In this document: piece by piece, positions 27,763 through 36,111 of the stretch | Position numbering within the stretch: the first letter of the stretch is position 1 | Layout of the letters: each line of letters starts with the position of its first letter | Assembly (NCBI RefSeq): GCF_943169825.2 | Contig: NZ_OW968402.1 | Span: forward strand, 1,116,001-1,180,000 | Direction: 5' to 3' | DNA length: 64,000 nt | Source: Varibaculum prostatecancerukia | Lineage (GTDB): Bacteria > Actinomycetota > Actinomycetes > Actinomycetales > Actinomycetaceae | Position numbers and translations under genes: made by a program | The notes under the pieces: model-generated | What the model saw: only the letters and a program-made list of their open reading frames with translations | Database searches by the model: none | Told to the model about the DNA's origin: nothing

Positions 27763-28089
27763 ATGTATTGGTTTTTGTTTGCGCTTTGGACGCTGGGGAT
27801 TCTAGCGGCGATTATTTGCCCGATCGTGATGTTCATCTGGCTGTTTCGCAAAGCCAATGCAACTTTCAAGGTTTTCGGGGATCAGGTAGAGGCAGTAACC
27901 GCTCCCTTGGATAACCTGGGGGAGGCTTCGCTACTTCCGGAGCTACGGCCAGCGGGAGCCAGCGGTGATCCCCAGGTACTGGCGCAGGCTCGTCAGGTTC
28001 GCGCTGAGGTGGCTGCAACTCGTCGTACTCGCCGCTATGCCCGCCTCAATGCCGCCAAACAGCGCTGGGAGAAACTGGGGCTGGTATAG
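27763..28089 (+). CDS. Small membrane protein of unknown function
   Basis: A 108-residue protein with one strongly hydrophobic N-terminal segment (WFLFALWTLGILAAIICPIV, about 3-28), then an acidic linker and a basic, helical C-terminal tail (RTRRYARLNAAKQRWEKLGL). I do not recognise a family. It is probably anchored with the charged tail in the cytoplasm. The helY GTG follows its stop codon with no gap, so the two are co-translated; it may be a partner of the helicase (inference from position only). Confidence 0.6.
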   Translation: MYWFLFALWTLGILAAIICPIVMFIWLFRKANATFKVFGDQVEAVTAPLDNLGEASLLPELRPAGASGDPQVLAQARQVRAEVAATRRTRRYARLNAAKQRWEKLGLV

Positions 28090-30885
28090 GTGCCGCGAAG
28101 GCGTAAACGAAAAAAATCTGCTGCTACCGCGAGCGGAAACGATTGGGAATCTCTGTCAGCGGCGGAAAAGTTAGCAACTTTCAAACGAAACCAGATAACC
28201 GGCGAGGCGGGACGTTTCGCTGCTCGTTTCGATTTTCCTTTTGATGATTTTCAACAGCGCGCCCTGGGAGCTCTCGAGGACGGAAAATCGGTGTTGGTGG
28301 CAGCTCCTACCGGATCCGGTAAAACTTTAGTGGGGGAGTTCGCTCTTTTCTTAGCACTAAAACGGGGGGTACGAGCTTTCTATACCACTCCAATTAAGGC
28401 GCTTTCTAACCAAAAGTTTCGGGACTTTTGTGCCGCCTACGGCAGTGAAAATGTAGGGCTTTTGACCGGCGATGTTTCGGTTAATCCGGGTGCTTCCCTG
28501 GTGGTGATGACTACCGAAGTGCTGCGCAATATGCTTTACCGTCAGGACGGTCGCCTAGATGATTTAGGTTTCGTAGTCCTCGATGAGGTTCACTACCTTG
28601 CGGATCGCTACCGCGGACCGGTGTGGGAAGAAGTTATTTTGCATCTGGATCCGGCCGTGAAAGTTATCGCCTTATCTGCCACAGTTTCTAATGCTGAAGA
28701 GTTTGGACAGTGGCTTCGGCAGGTGCGCGGGGATGTTTCGATTGTGGTTTCCGAAAAGCGTCCGGTTCCGCTTTACCAGCATATGTTGGTAGGTGGGCGC
28801 CTATTTGACCTGGAAGTAAAATCTTCTGGGGGTAAAAAGAAACTTAACCCAGCGCTGCTAGCACAAACTCGACGCTTTCTGGGGGAGCCGCGGCGCGGTA
28901 GTCACACTTCTTTGCCGGCCGCAGTGGGGGAGTTAAACGCTAAAGGTCTGCTGCCAGCGATCGTTTTTATTTTTTCTCGCGCCCGTTGCTTGGAGGGGCA
29001 AAAACAACTTGTGGCAGCGGGAATAGACTTAACTACTCCGGAGGAAAAACGCCAGATTCAGGCGCGCCTCGATGAAATCAGTGAGAACATTCCCGCCGGT
29101 GACGTCTTCACCTTGGGATTCGACTCTCTGTTTGCGGGACTACTGCGCGGCATAGCGGTGCATCACGCCGGGCTGCTGCCGGTAGTTAAAGAAGCAGTCG
29201 AAAAAATGTTTGCGGCGGGTTTACTCAAAGTAGTTTTAGCGACTGAAACCTTGGCGCTGGGAATCAATATGCCTGCCCGCTCGGTAGTTATCGAATCCTT
29301 GCGTAAATGGGATGGTCACGAGTTCGTTATGCTTTCTGCGGGGCAATATACCCAGCTGACGGGGAGAGCGGGCCGACGCGGGATCGACACCTTAGGTCAC
29401 GGAATCGTAATCTTCCGTCCGGGCATGGATCCGGCTATGGTGGCGGCGCTAGCTTCAAAACGCACCTACCCCTTGAAATCAGCTTTTAGCCCCACCTATA
29501 ACATGGCGGTTAATCTGCTGGAGCGAGGCTCCCTCGCAGATACCCGCGATGTTCTGCGGCGCTCCTTTGCCCAGTTTCAGGCCGACCGATCGGTGGTGGG
29601 GAAGGCGCAGCAAGCAGCAGAAAAGCAACGCACAGCTGACAAAATAGTAGCCGCAAAAACTCTGGAATGCTCCTTTGGCGACATTTACGAATATGTGCGG
29701 CTTAAAAGCGAGCTAGAGGCACGTGATGCTCGCCGCGCGCAGCTGCTTGCCCGCGAGCAGGCTAGGCAGCGCAACGAACTTTTTAGTTCCCTAAAACGCG
29801 GGGATGTTTTGGCCTATCAGGATGGACGCCGCGCGCGTCATGGAATCGTGATGAAAAAATCGCATACTCGCACCGGGGAAACCACTTTGACGGTGCTTGC
29901 AGACAACGCCAAACTGCGTGATTTTTCTAGTAATACGCTCACTGGCGGCCTGGCCCTGGTGGGACAAATGTGGGTAAAAGATTACTCGGAACGTAAACCT
30001 CGCGACCGGCAACGTCTAGCTTCTAAGCTGCGGTCGGCACTTCGCGACGGCCTATTTACCGATCCGGAAACCTCCTCACAAGACCGCGCGGATGCGGCGC
30101 CTTCCCCCCTAAAACCCAAGGTTTCGACTCAGAAAACCCAGCAAAATAGGGCGCAGCTGGCTGATACCGGCCGAGAGCTAACGGAGCTCAGTGCTCTGGA
30201 GTTAACCGAGATGATCGCGGAGCATCCGGTAGCTAGCTGTCCGCATCTAAATAGCCACTTAAAGAAAGCTTCCCATTGGGCGCGCCTGGAGCGGCAGGCA
30301 GCCCGGCTGCGTAGGCGGGTTGATATTTCCGAGGGCGCCTTAGTAGACACTTTCGACCGGGTAGTGAAAGTGCTAACTCGCTTAGGCTATCTGAACAGGC
30401 AGGGTGAGGTCAGTGAATCCGGAGCGGTATTGTGCCGGATTTACAGTGAATATGACCTGCTGATTGCGCAATGCGTGCTCAAAAATGTTTTCGCGGGGCT
30501 AACTCCGGCGCAGCTGGCGGCGGCGTGTTCGGCGGCCAGTTATGAACCCCGGCGACAGGAGAGTGGGGCGCCGGTGCCTTCTCCGCTGAAGTCGGTGGTT
30601 AGCCAGATTGAGTATTTGGCAACTGAACTGCGGGAGCTGCAAACTAAGCTGAAAGCTCCCGAAATCCCGGAGGCCTCTTCTGCACTGGTGGCAGCTACTT
30701 ATGCCTGGGCTCGGGGTAAACCGCTGGCGGTGGCTTTAGAGGCCGGCGATTTTGTGCGTGCTATGAAGCAACTGCTGGATGTGTTGCGACAACTAGAAAT
30801 GGTGGCCAGTGTGGAAACTTCCGCTACCGCCCGGAAAGCTCAAAAATTGATTTTACGCGGAGTGGTGGCATGGTCGGACGTTTAA
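28090..30885 (+). CDS. helY: Ski2-like DEAD/DEAH RNA helicase HelY
   Basis: A 931-residue superfamily 2 helicase of the Ski2/Mtr4 type. Motif I APTGSGKT at about 73-80, motif II DEVHYLAD at ~163, SATVSN motif III at ~197, motif VI QLTGRAGRRGID at ~420, then a beta-rich stalk/arch insertion and a helical C-terminal (DSHCT) domain from ~690. The actinobacterial members are thought to act on RNA. The gene starts with GTG directly after the preceding stop codon and overlaps lnt by 16 bases. Confidence 0.93.
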   Translation: MPRRRKRKKSAATASGNDWESLSAAEKLATFKRNQITGEAGRFAARFDFPFDDFQQRALGALEDGKSVLVAAPTGSGKTLVGEFALFLALKRGVRAFYTTPIKALSNQKFRDFCAAYGSENVGLLTGDVSVNPGASLVVMTTEVLRNMLYRQDGRLDDLGFVVLDEVHYLADRYRGPVWEEVILHLDPAVKVIALSATVSNAEEFGQWLRQVRGDVSIVVSEKRPVPLYQHMLVGGRLFDLEVKSSGGKKKLNPALLAQTRRFLGEPRRGSHTSLPAAVGELNAKGLLPAIVFIFSRARCLEGQKQLVAAGIDLTTPEEKRQIQARLDEISENIPAGDVFTLGFDSLFAGLLRGIAVHHAGLLPVVKEAVEKMFAAGLLKVVLATETLALGINMPARSVVIESLRKWDGHEFVMLSAGQYTQLTGRAGRRGIDTLGHGIVIFRPGMDPAMVAALASKRTYPLKSAFSPTYNMAVNLLERGSLADTRDVLRRSFAQFQADRSVVGKAQQAAEKQRTADKIVAAKTLECSFGDIYEYVRLKSELEARDARRAQLLAREQARQRNELFSSLKRGDVLAYQDGRRARHGIVMKKSHTRTGETTLTVLADNAKLRDFSSNTLTGGLALVGQMWVKDYSERKPRDRQRLASKLRSALRDGLFTDPETSSQDRADAAPSPLKPKVSTQKTQQNRAQLADTGRELTELSALELTEMIAEHPVASCPHLNSHLKKASHWARLERQAARLRRRVDISEGALVDTFDRVVKVLTRLGYLNRQGEVSESGAVLCRIYSEYDLLIAQCVLKNVFAGLTPAQLAAACSAASYEPRRQESGAPVPSPLKSVVSQIEYLATELRELQTKLKAPEIPEASSALVAATYAWARGKPLAVALEAGDFVRAMKQLLDVLRQLEMVASVETSATARKAQKLILRGVVAWSDV

Positions 30886-32477
30886 TCAAAGGCTTTTGGG
30901 CGGTGGTGGCTGCCGCCGCCATCGCTTTAGGTTTGCTGCTGGCTTTCCCTTCTGCTTGGGGATCATATTGGCTGTGCGCTTGGTTAGCTATGGGGCTCTG
31001 GTTGCTGATCTTGCGGCGGGTACGCCGCCGCTACGCCCTGGCGATTTCCGCCCTGGCCGCCCTGATATTTTTCCTGGTGCTCTTCCGTTGGGTGTCCGTA
31101 TCGCTCGGTTTTTCTACCCCTTGGATTGCGCTTGCCCTTTGTGAAACCTTGTTTTTAACCCTGTGGGCAGGGTCGGTACTGGCAGTGCGACGCTTAACTA
31201 GTCCCCTCTGGACTTTATGGACGGCGTTTTCTTTTGCCGGGATCGAGGCTTGGCGCGCCGCCTTTCCTTGGACGGGTATGCCTTGGGGAATGCTGGGATT
31301 CTCGCAGGTAGATAGCCCTATTAAGGGCTGGATACCGCTGCTGGGAGAAAACGGGATGGCTTTCTTGATGGTGGGGATACTGGCGGCGCTAGTAAGCGTC
31401 ACCTGGAAAATCTCGATGCCTAATTTGGTGACTGCCGGTCTGGCGCTGCTGGTAGTGATTGCCTCGGGATCGGGTCTTCCTTCCCTTCCCAGCTCAAAAG
31501 ATTCCCCAAAGCTGCAGGTAGCTGCCATGCAAGGGGGAGTGTCCTGGCCGATTGGTTCTACCTATTCCCGCCCCGGCACTATTTTGGCAGGCCATTTAGC
31601 GCAGGCGCGTAACAGTGATTTAAGCGGTACCCAACTAGTTTTATGGGGTGAGCAAGCCGCAGATATTGATCCCCGCTCGGATGCGGCATGGGGTAAGGAG
31701 CTGCGCGCTTGGCAAGCCGGGCAGCAAATCCCGCTACTTTTTGGCACCCTGGTTTACCAAGAGAAAACTACCTCTAACCAGGTGCTAAAACTGGAGGACG
31801 GCAGCTTCTCGCAGGTTTATTCCAAGCGGGAACCAGTACCTTTTGGGGAGTTCTTGCCCGCCCGTCCGGTTATTTCTAAGATCTTCCCCGAGCAGGTAAA
31901 GATGCTGCCGCGCGATATGATACCGGGGAAAAAGCCTGGTGTTGCTGCAGTTGGGGATGCTCGCGTGGGGGCGAATATCTGTTTTGAGGTGGCGCTGGAT
32001 TCCCTGGTGCGCGATACGGTAAATGCGGGGGCGAACCTGCTATATTTCCCCACTAATAATTCTTCTTTCGGGTACTCTTATCAGTCCCGGCAGCAGCTGC
32101 AAATAGCTCGGTTTCGCGCCCTCGAATATGATCGCTCTTCCGCCCAGGTTGCCGTGGGGGGAGTGAGCGCCCTAGTTAATCCGGAAGGGCAGGTTTTAGC
32201 GGGGTCCGGACTGTTCCGGGCCGACACTTTGAAGGCGGCGCTGCCGCTGCGAGATACGCTTACCTTTCAGGCGCGTTTTGGCTCCGGTCTAAACGCTTTC
32301 TTCCGTTTCGGGGTGATAGTAGGGCTATTGCTAGTTGGGGGAGCTCTTATTTTCTTGAAGGTACAAAAACGTAGTTTCCAACATTTAGAAACAGCTGCCC
32401 GCAGCAGGCGAAAAGCTAACCGTAAAACTGGGCGCGGGCGCCTAAAGAGCGGTTCAAAAGGAAAAGGAAAGAAATGA
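30870..32477 (+). CDS. lnt: Apolipoprotein N-acyltransferase
   Basis: Adds the third acyl chain to lipoproteins. A 535-residue membrane protein: about six N-terminal membrane segments (1-210), an extracellular nitrilase-like domain (~215-470) and a final membrane helix (~480-500) followed by a very basic tail. The Glu-Lys-Cys triad is seen in LVLWGEQA (~261), SKREPVPFGEF (~319) and NICFE (~371). The stop overlaps the ppm1 ATG; in mycobacteria Lnt and Ppm1 are fused or adjacent. Confidence 0.94.
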   Translation: MVGRLIKGFWAVVAAAAIALGLLLAFPSAWGSYWLCAWLAMGLWLLILRRVRRRYALAISALAALIFFLVLFRWVSVSLGFSTPWIALALCETLFLTLWAGSVLAVRRLTSPLWTLWTAFSFAGIEAWRAAFPWTGMPWGMLGFSQVDSPIKGWIPLLGENGMAFLMVGILAALVSVTWKISMPNLVTAGLALLVVIASGSGLPSLPSSKDSPKLQVAAMQGGVSWPIGSTYSRPGTILAGHLAQARNSDLSGTQLVLWGEQAADIDPRSDAAWGKELRAWQAGQQIPLLFGTLVYQEKTTSNQVLKLEDGSFSQVYSKREPVPFGEFLPARPVISKIFPEQVKMLPRDMIPGKKPGVAAVGDARVGANICFEVALDSLVRDTVNAGANLLYFPTNNSSFGYSYQSRQQLQIARFRALEYDRSSAQVAVGGVSALVNPEGQVLAGSGLFRADTLKAALPLRDTLTFQARFGSGLNAFFRFGVIVGLLLVGGALIFLKVQKRSFQHLETAARSRRKANRKTGRGRLKSGSKGKGKK

Positions 32478-33202
32478 CAGATACGGTAATTGCCATTCCC
32501 ACCTATAACGAAGCGGAAACCTTGCCGCGTCAGGTGGCGAAATTGCGCGCTGAGGTTCCGCAGGCAGATTTGGTGATTGTTGACGATAACTCTCCCGATG
32601 GTACCGGTCAGCTGGCAGAGGAGTTAGCGGCTCAAGATAGGGGAGTGAAAGTAGTGCACCGGGCAGAAAAAGCCGGGCTGGGTCCTGCCTATCTGGAAGC
32701 GTTTTCTTGGGCGGCCGAAGCCGGATACACCTGGGTGGTGCAGATGGATGCGGATGGTTCCCATCGGGTGCGAGATTTGAAAAAACTGCTGGCGCGTCGG
32801 CTGTGGCCAAGTGAGCCGGATTTAGTGATTGGTTCCCGTTGGATTAGGGGAGGGCGCCTGCAGGGCTGGTCCCGGCTCCGAGAAGCGCTTTCGCGGGCAG
32901 GTAATGCCTATATCGGAGCCTGGCTGCGTCTAGGCATCGGGGATGCTACCGCCGGTTTTCGGGTTTACCGACTAGACTTCCTTAGTCGCCTGGGGCTGGA
33001 GGATCTGGATTCCCGGGGATATTGCTTTCAGATTGATATGACCCGCCGCGCGGTGAGAGCCGGGGGCAAGATTGTGGAAGTGCCGATTACTTTTCAAGAA
33101 CGGGCTGCCGGAGCCTCTAAAATGTCCAGTGCCATTATTTTGGAGGCCCTAGCTAAAGTTACCCGTTGGGGACTAAGCGACCTGATAAAAGACCAGAAAT
33201 AA
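32474..33202 (+). CDS. ppm1: Polyprenol monophosphomannose synthase
   Basis: A family 2 glycosyltransferase of 242 residues like Dpm1/Ppm1, which moves mannose from GDP-mannose to polyprenyl phosphate for lipoglycan and protein mannosylation outside the membrane. IPTYNEAETLPRQV at the N-terminus, VDDNSPDGTGQ at ~36-46 and VVQMDADGSH (metal-binding DxD) at ~92 are seen, then GSRWIRGG and RAAGASKMS. No membrane segment of its own, consistent with dependence on Lnt or another anchor. Overlaps lnt by four bases. Confidence 0.93.
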   Translation: MTDTVIAIPTYNEAETLPRQVAKLRAEVPQADLVIVDDNSPDGTGQLAEELAAQDRGVKVVHRAEKAGLGPAYLEAFSWAAEAGYTWVVQMDADGSHRVRDLKKLLARRLWPSEPDLVIGSRWIRGGRLQGWSRLREALSRAGNAYIGAWLRLGIGDATAGFRVYRLDFLSRLGLEDLDSRGYCFQIDMTRRAVRAGGKIVEVPITFQERAAGASKMSSAIILEALAKVTRWGLSDLIKDQK

Positions 33203-33231
33203 CCCTGGCTACCGGGTATCTTTCAGGCGTC

Positions 33232-33594
33232 TTAGCTGTAGTGTACTCCGTCCATTAGTGCTCCGGAGTGAAGTACCTCTAGCTGCTCTTCTAGCAGTTC
33301 CTGCAGTTCTTCTTCACTGCGGCGCTCCAAGAGCATATCCCAGTGGGTGCGCTGGGGGCGTACTGGTTTCGCGTCCTCTTCTACGGCCGGTTCTTCGTAT
33401 TGCAGTTCCCCCATTTCACCGCATTTGCATTCCCACTCGGCGGGAGCGGGAACTTCCGCGGCAAAGGTCATGTGGAAACGGTGTCCCTGGGGGCAAATGT
33501 AGAGGCTTTCGCGTCTTTCCGCGAATACTACGCCGTCCTCTGTCTCTAGGCTCTTTGAACCGATACTTGTTCCGCGTAGTGCGCGCTCTGCCAT
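33232..33594 (-). CDS. rbpA: RNA polymerase-binding protein RbpA
   Basis: Actinobacterial transcription factor that binds RNA polymerase and the principal sigma factor and stabilises open complexes. The 120-residue protein begins MAERALRGTSIGSKSLETE, has the RbpA zinc-ribbon core (CPQGHRFH ... ECKCG) and ends with the sigma-interaction domain (THWDMLLERRSEEELQELLE). ATG 33594 is chosen because AAGGAAGGG stands just upstream; a GTG seven codons earlier overlaps that site. The convergent ppm1-rbpA arrangement matches Mycobacterium. Confidence 0.96.
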   Translation of the reverse strand: MAERALRGTSIGSKSLETEDGVVFAERRESLYICPQGHRFHMTFAAEVPAPAEWECKCGEMGELQYEEPAVEEDAKPVRPQRTHWDMLLERRSEEELQELLEEQLEVLHSGALMDGVHYS

Positions 33595-33610
33595 AGTAAA
33601 ACCCTTCCTT

Positions 33611-33660
33611 GCCACCTGTGCTAGCTACCCAGCAAATACCGCCCTATTCTAACAGGTGGC
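33611..33660 (-). promoter_or_regulatory. rbpA promoter bracketed by a 9-base inverted repeat
   Basis: On the minus strand TAGAAT (33651-33646) is a -10 with a weak -35. A perfect inverted repeat, GCCACCTGT (33611-33619) and ACAGGTGGC (33652-33660), encloses the -10 and the likely transcription start; the distal arm adjoins the ribosome binding site. This could be an operator or an mRNA stem. Confidence 0.45.
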
Positions 33661-33718
33661 TTCGCACAGTTCGACTTTTATTCTCTGCAGCTTGCTGAAC
33701 CGATTATTGAAAATCGTA

Positions 33719-35818
33719 TTAGGAACGTACCCGTGCTAGAGACCGCTTAGCCGCAGCAACTACATGCTCACTGTCTAGTCCGTAGTGCGCAAATAGCTCA
33801 GCGGCAGCGCCTGGCAGACCGAAGTCATCTAAACCAATACTTTCTCCATTGTCTCCAACTAGGTCGCGCCAAGGATCGACCAAACCAGCCTCAATCGAAA
33901 CTCTGGCCTTGACCGCTGAAGGAAGTACCTGTTCGCGATAGGCAGCATCTTGCGCCTTAAACCATTCCATACAGGGAACCGACACTACCCGGGCAGCAAT
34001 CGATTCCTTCGCCAGCGCAGCACGTGCCTCGAGGGCGCATTGCACCTCGGATCCTGAAGCCAGCAAGATTACCTCCGGCTCGCCCTCGCTATCAGCGAGA
34101 ACATAAGCACCCTTGCTGACATTCTTGGCGCTGGCCAAAGCATCAGCTCCGGCGCCTTCCATATCTTCGCGCTGATATACGGGCAGAGCTTGGCGGGTTA
34201 AAATCAGGCCAGCCGGACCGTGCTGACGCAAAACTGCCAGCCACGCCGCCGCGGTTTCATTAGCATCCATAGGACGCACCATCGCCAGATTAGGGATAGC
34301 GCGGTAGGCGCTTAAATGCTCTACCGGCTGGTGGGTGGGACCGTCCTCGCCAACTCCAATGGAATCGTGGGTCCACACATAGGTGACCGGGATATTCATT
34401 AGAGCGGCCAGGCGCACAGCACCCCGCATATAGTCGCTGAACACAAAGAAGGTACCCCCGAATACTCGGGTGAGTCCGTCAATGGCGATGCCATTCATAA
34501 TCCCGCCCATGCCGTGTTCGCGCACCCCAAAGTGCAGCACCCGACCAAAGGGGTTCCCTTTCCACATATCAGTTTGTGCGGATTCCGGAATAAAGCTGTC
34601 CGCACCGGCAATCGTAGTGTTATTGGAACCAGCTAGGTCGGCGGAACCACCCCAATATTCGGGCATGACTGCTCCGATTGCGGAAATAACTTTTCCAGAG
34701 GCCGCCCTGGTAGCCAGGGATTCTCCGGCGGGAAATACCGGTAGCGCTTCCTCGATACCTTCGGGAAGTTTACCAGCTAAAATCCGTTCTAAGAGCTTAC
34801 TCTTGTCCGGGTTTGTTTGTTTCCATTGTTCAAAGCGGGGATCCCAATCGCCATGAGCTGCCTGAGCGCGCGCAGCCGCATTGTCCCGAGCATGCTGGAG
34901 CGCTTCTTGATCAACAGCAAACATTTTCTCGGGATCCATACCCAGAGCTTCTTTTAATCCTTTTAGTTCAGTTTCACCCAGCTTCGCACCGTGAATAGCG
35001 CCAGTGTTCTGCATAGTGGGCGAAGGCCAGCCGATAATCGTGCGCAAAGCGATAATCGAAGGACGGTGCTTTTCTGCCTTGGCGGCATTTATAGCCTGGT
35101 CAAGGGCATCTACATCTTCACGGTAGCTGCCGTCTTCCTGCAACCAATTGACCCGTTGGGTATGCCAACCATAGGACTGATAGCGGGCAAGCACGTCCTC
35201 TTGGAAGGAAACGTCGGTATCGTCCTCAATAGAAATATGGTTATCATCCCAAATCACAATCAGGTTACCCAGGTCTTGTACGCCTGCCAGCGAAGAAACT
35301 TCTCCCGAAATTCCTTCTTGTAAACAGCCGTCACCAGCAATTACGTAAATATTGTGGTCAAAAGGACTTTCACCTAGGGGAGTATCTGGATCCAACATCC
35401 CGTGCGCACGCCGCGATGCCATCGCAAACCCTACGGCAGCGGCAAATCCGGAGCCCAGCGGCCCGGTAGTTACCTCTACGCCCTTGGTGTGACGGTATTC
35501 GGGGTGACCGGGAGTGTAGGAGTTGAAGGTGCGGAATTTCTTTAGATCTTCCAGCTCCATACTTTGACCGGCTAGATACAGTTGAAGATATTGCAGCAAG
35601 GAGGCATGCCCGGCTGAAAGCACGAAGCGATCGCGCCCTAACCAATCGGAATCTTGAGGATCGAAACGCAAGTGACGCTGATACAGCAAGTAGGCGACCG
35701 CTGCTAGGGATATCGGAGTTCCCGGGTGTCCGCTACCGGCTTTTTCTACTGCATCGCCGGATAATGCTTTCGCCATATTAACTGCGCGCTGATCAAGTTC
35801 ATTCCAATCGGTAGCCAT
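33719..35818 (-). CDS. tkt: Transketolase
   Basis: A 699-residue thiamine diphosphate enzyme of the pentose phosphate pathway. The N-terminal half shows SGHPGTPISLA, GPLGSGFAAAVGFAMA, GDGCLQEGISGE (TPP/Mg motif, ~160) and WDDNHISIEDDTDVSF; the pyrimidine domain has REHGMGGIMNGIA and FVFSDYMRGAVRLAALM; HDSIGVGEDGPTHQPVEHL is the substrate loop; the C-terminal domain follows. AAGGAAC precedes the ATG. Monocistronic here; in many actinobacteria tkt stands with tal and zwf. Confidence 0.97.
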   Translation of the reverse strand: MATDWNELDQRAVNMAKALSGDAVEKAGSGHPGTPISLAAVAYLLYQRHLRFDPQDSDWLGRDRFVLSAGHASLLQYLQLYLAGQSMELEDLKKFRTFNSYTPGHPEYRHTKGVEVTTGPLGSGFAAAVGFAMASRRAHGMLDPDTPLGESPFDHNIYVIAGDGCLQEGISGEVSSLAGVQDLGNLIVIWDDNHISIEDDTDVSFQEDVLARYQSYGWHTQRVNWLQEDGSYREDVDALDQAINAAKAEKHRPSIIALRTIIGWPSPTMQNTGAIHGAKLGETELKGLKEALGMDPEKMFAVDQEALQHARDNAAARAQAAHGDWDPRFEQWKQTNPDKSKLLERILAGKLPEGIEEALPVFPAGESLATRAASGKVISAIGAVMPEYWGGSADLAGSNNTTIAGADSFIPESAQTDMWKGNPFGRVLHFGVREHGMGGIMNGIAIDGLTRVFGGTFFVFSDYMRGAVRLAALMNIPVTYVWTHDSIGVGEDGPTHQPVEHLSAYRAIPNLAMVRPMDANETAAAWLAVLRQHGPAGLILTRQALPVYQREDMEGAGADALASAKNVSKGAYVLADSEGEPEVILLASGSEVQCALEARAALAKESIAARVVSVPCMEWFKAQDAAYREQVLPSAVKARVSIEAGLVDPWRDLVGDNGESIGLDDFGLPGAAAELFAHYGLDSEHVVAAAKRSLARVRS

Positions 35819-35957
35819 TTTTGTTCCTTCTAACCTCGGTTTACTTGGGAATATATCTTGCCTCCTATGCTAGCAGTTTTCTCAGAGAGGGATGCGGCTA
35901 TGAATTATTTTTTATAAAGCGCTACCGATTTTAGATTTTCCTCGAAACCGCAATCCG

Positions 35958-35971
35958 ATAATGTACATTAT
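35958..35971. promoter_or_regulatory. 14-base perfect palindrome upstream of the purine permease
   Basis: ATAATGTACATTAT is its own reverse complement and overlaps GATAAT (35957-35962), a plausible -10 for the permease gene. This is the layout of a repressor operator; the regulator is not known. The 293-base gap from 35819 to 36111 contains nothing else I can support apart from an AT-rich stretch at 35903-35918. Confidence 0.45.
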
Positions 35972-36111
35972 GTCAACTAAAGGGTATGGAGACGAACCTG
36001 CCCCCATCCCCTCCCACACGTGTTACTTCCAGCCGTTTTGAGTTTGCGGGCTCCAAGGGTTTGAATTGCAAGCGAAGTTCTTCCCGATTACTAATAAGGA
36101 GAGTTTGCACC

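Noticed and set aside
35986-36111. 42-codon N-terminal extension of the purine permease
   Set aside because: It has no ribosome binding site, reads as non-conserved sequence rich in Pro/Ser/Arg, and AAGGAGAG stands correctly before ATG 36112.
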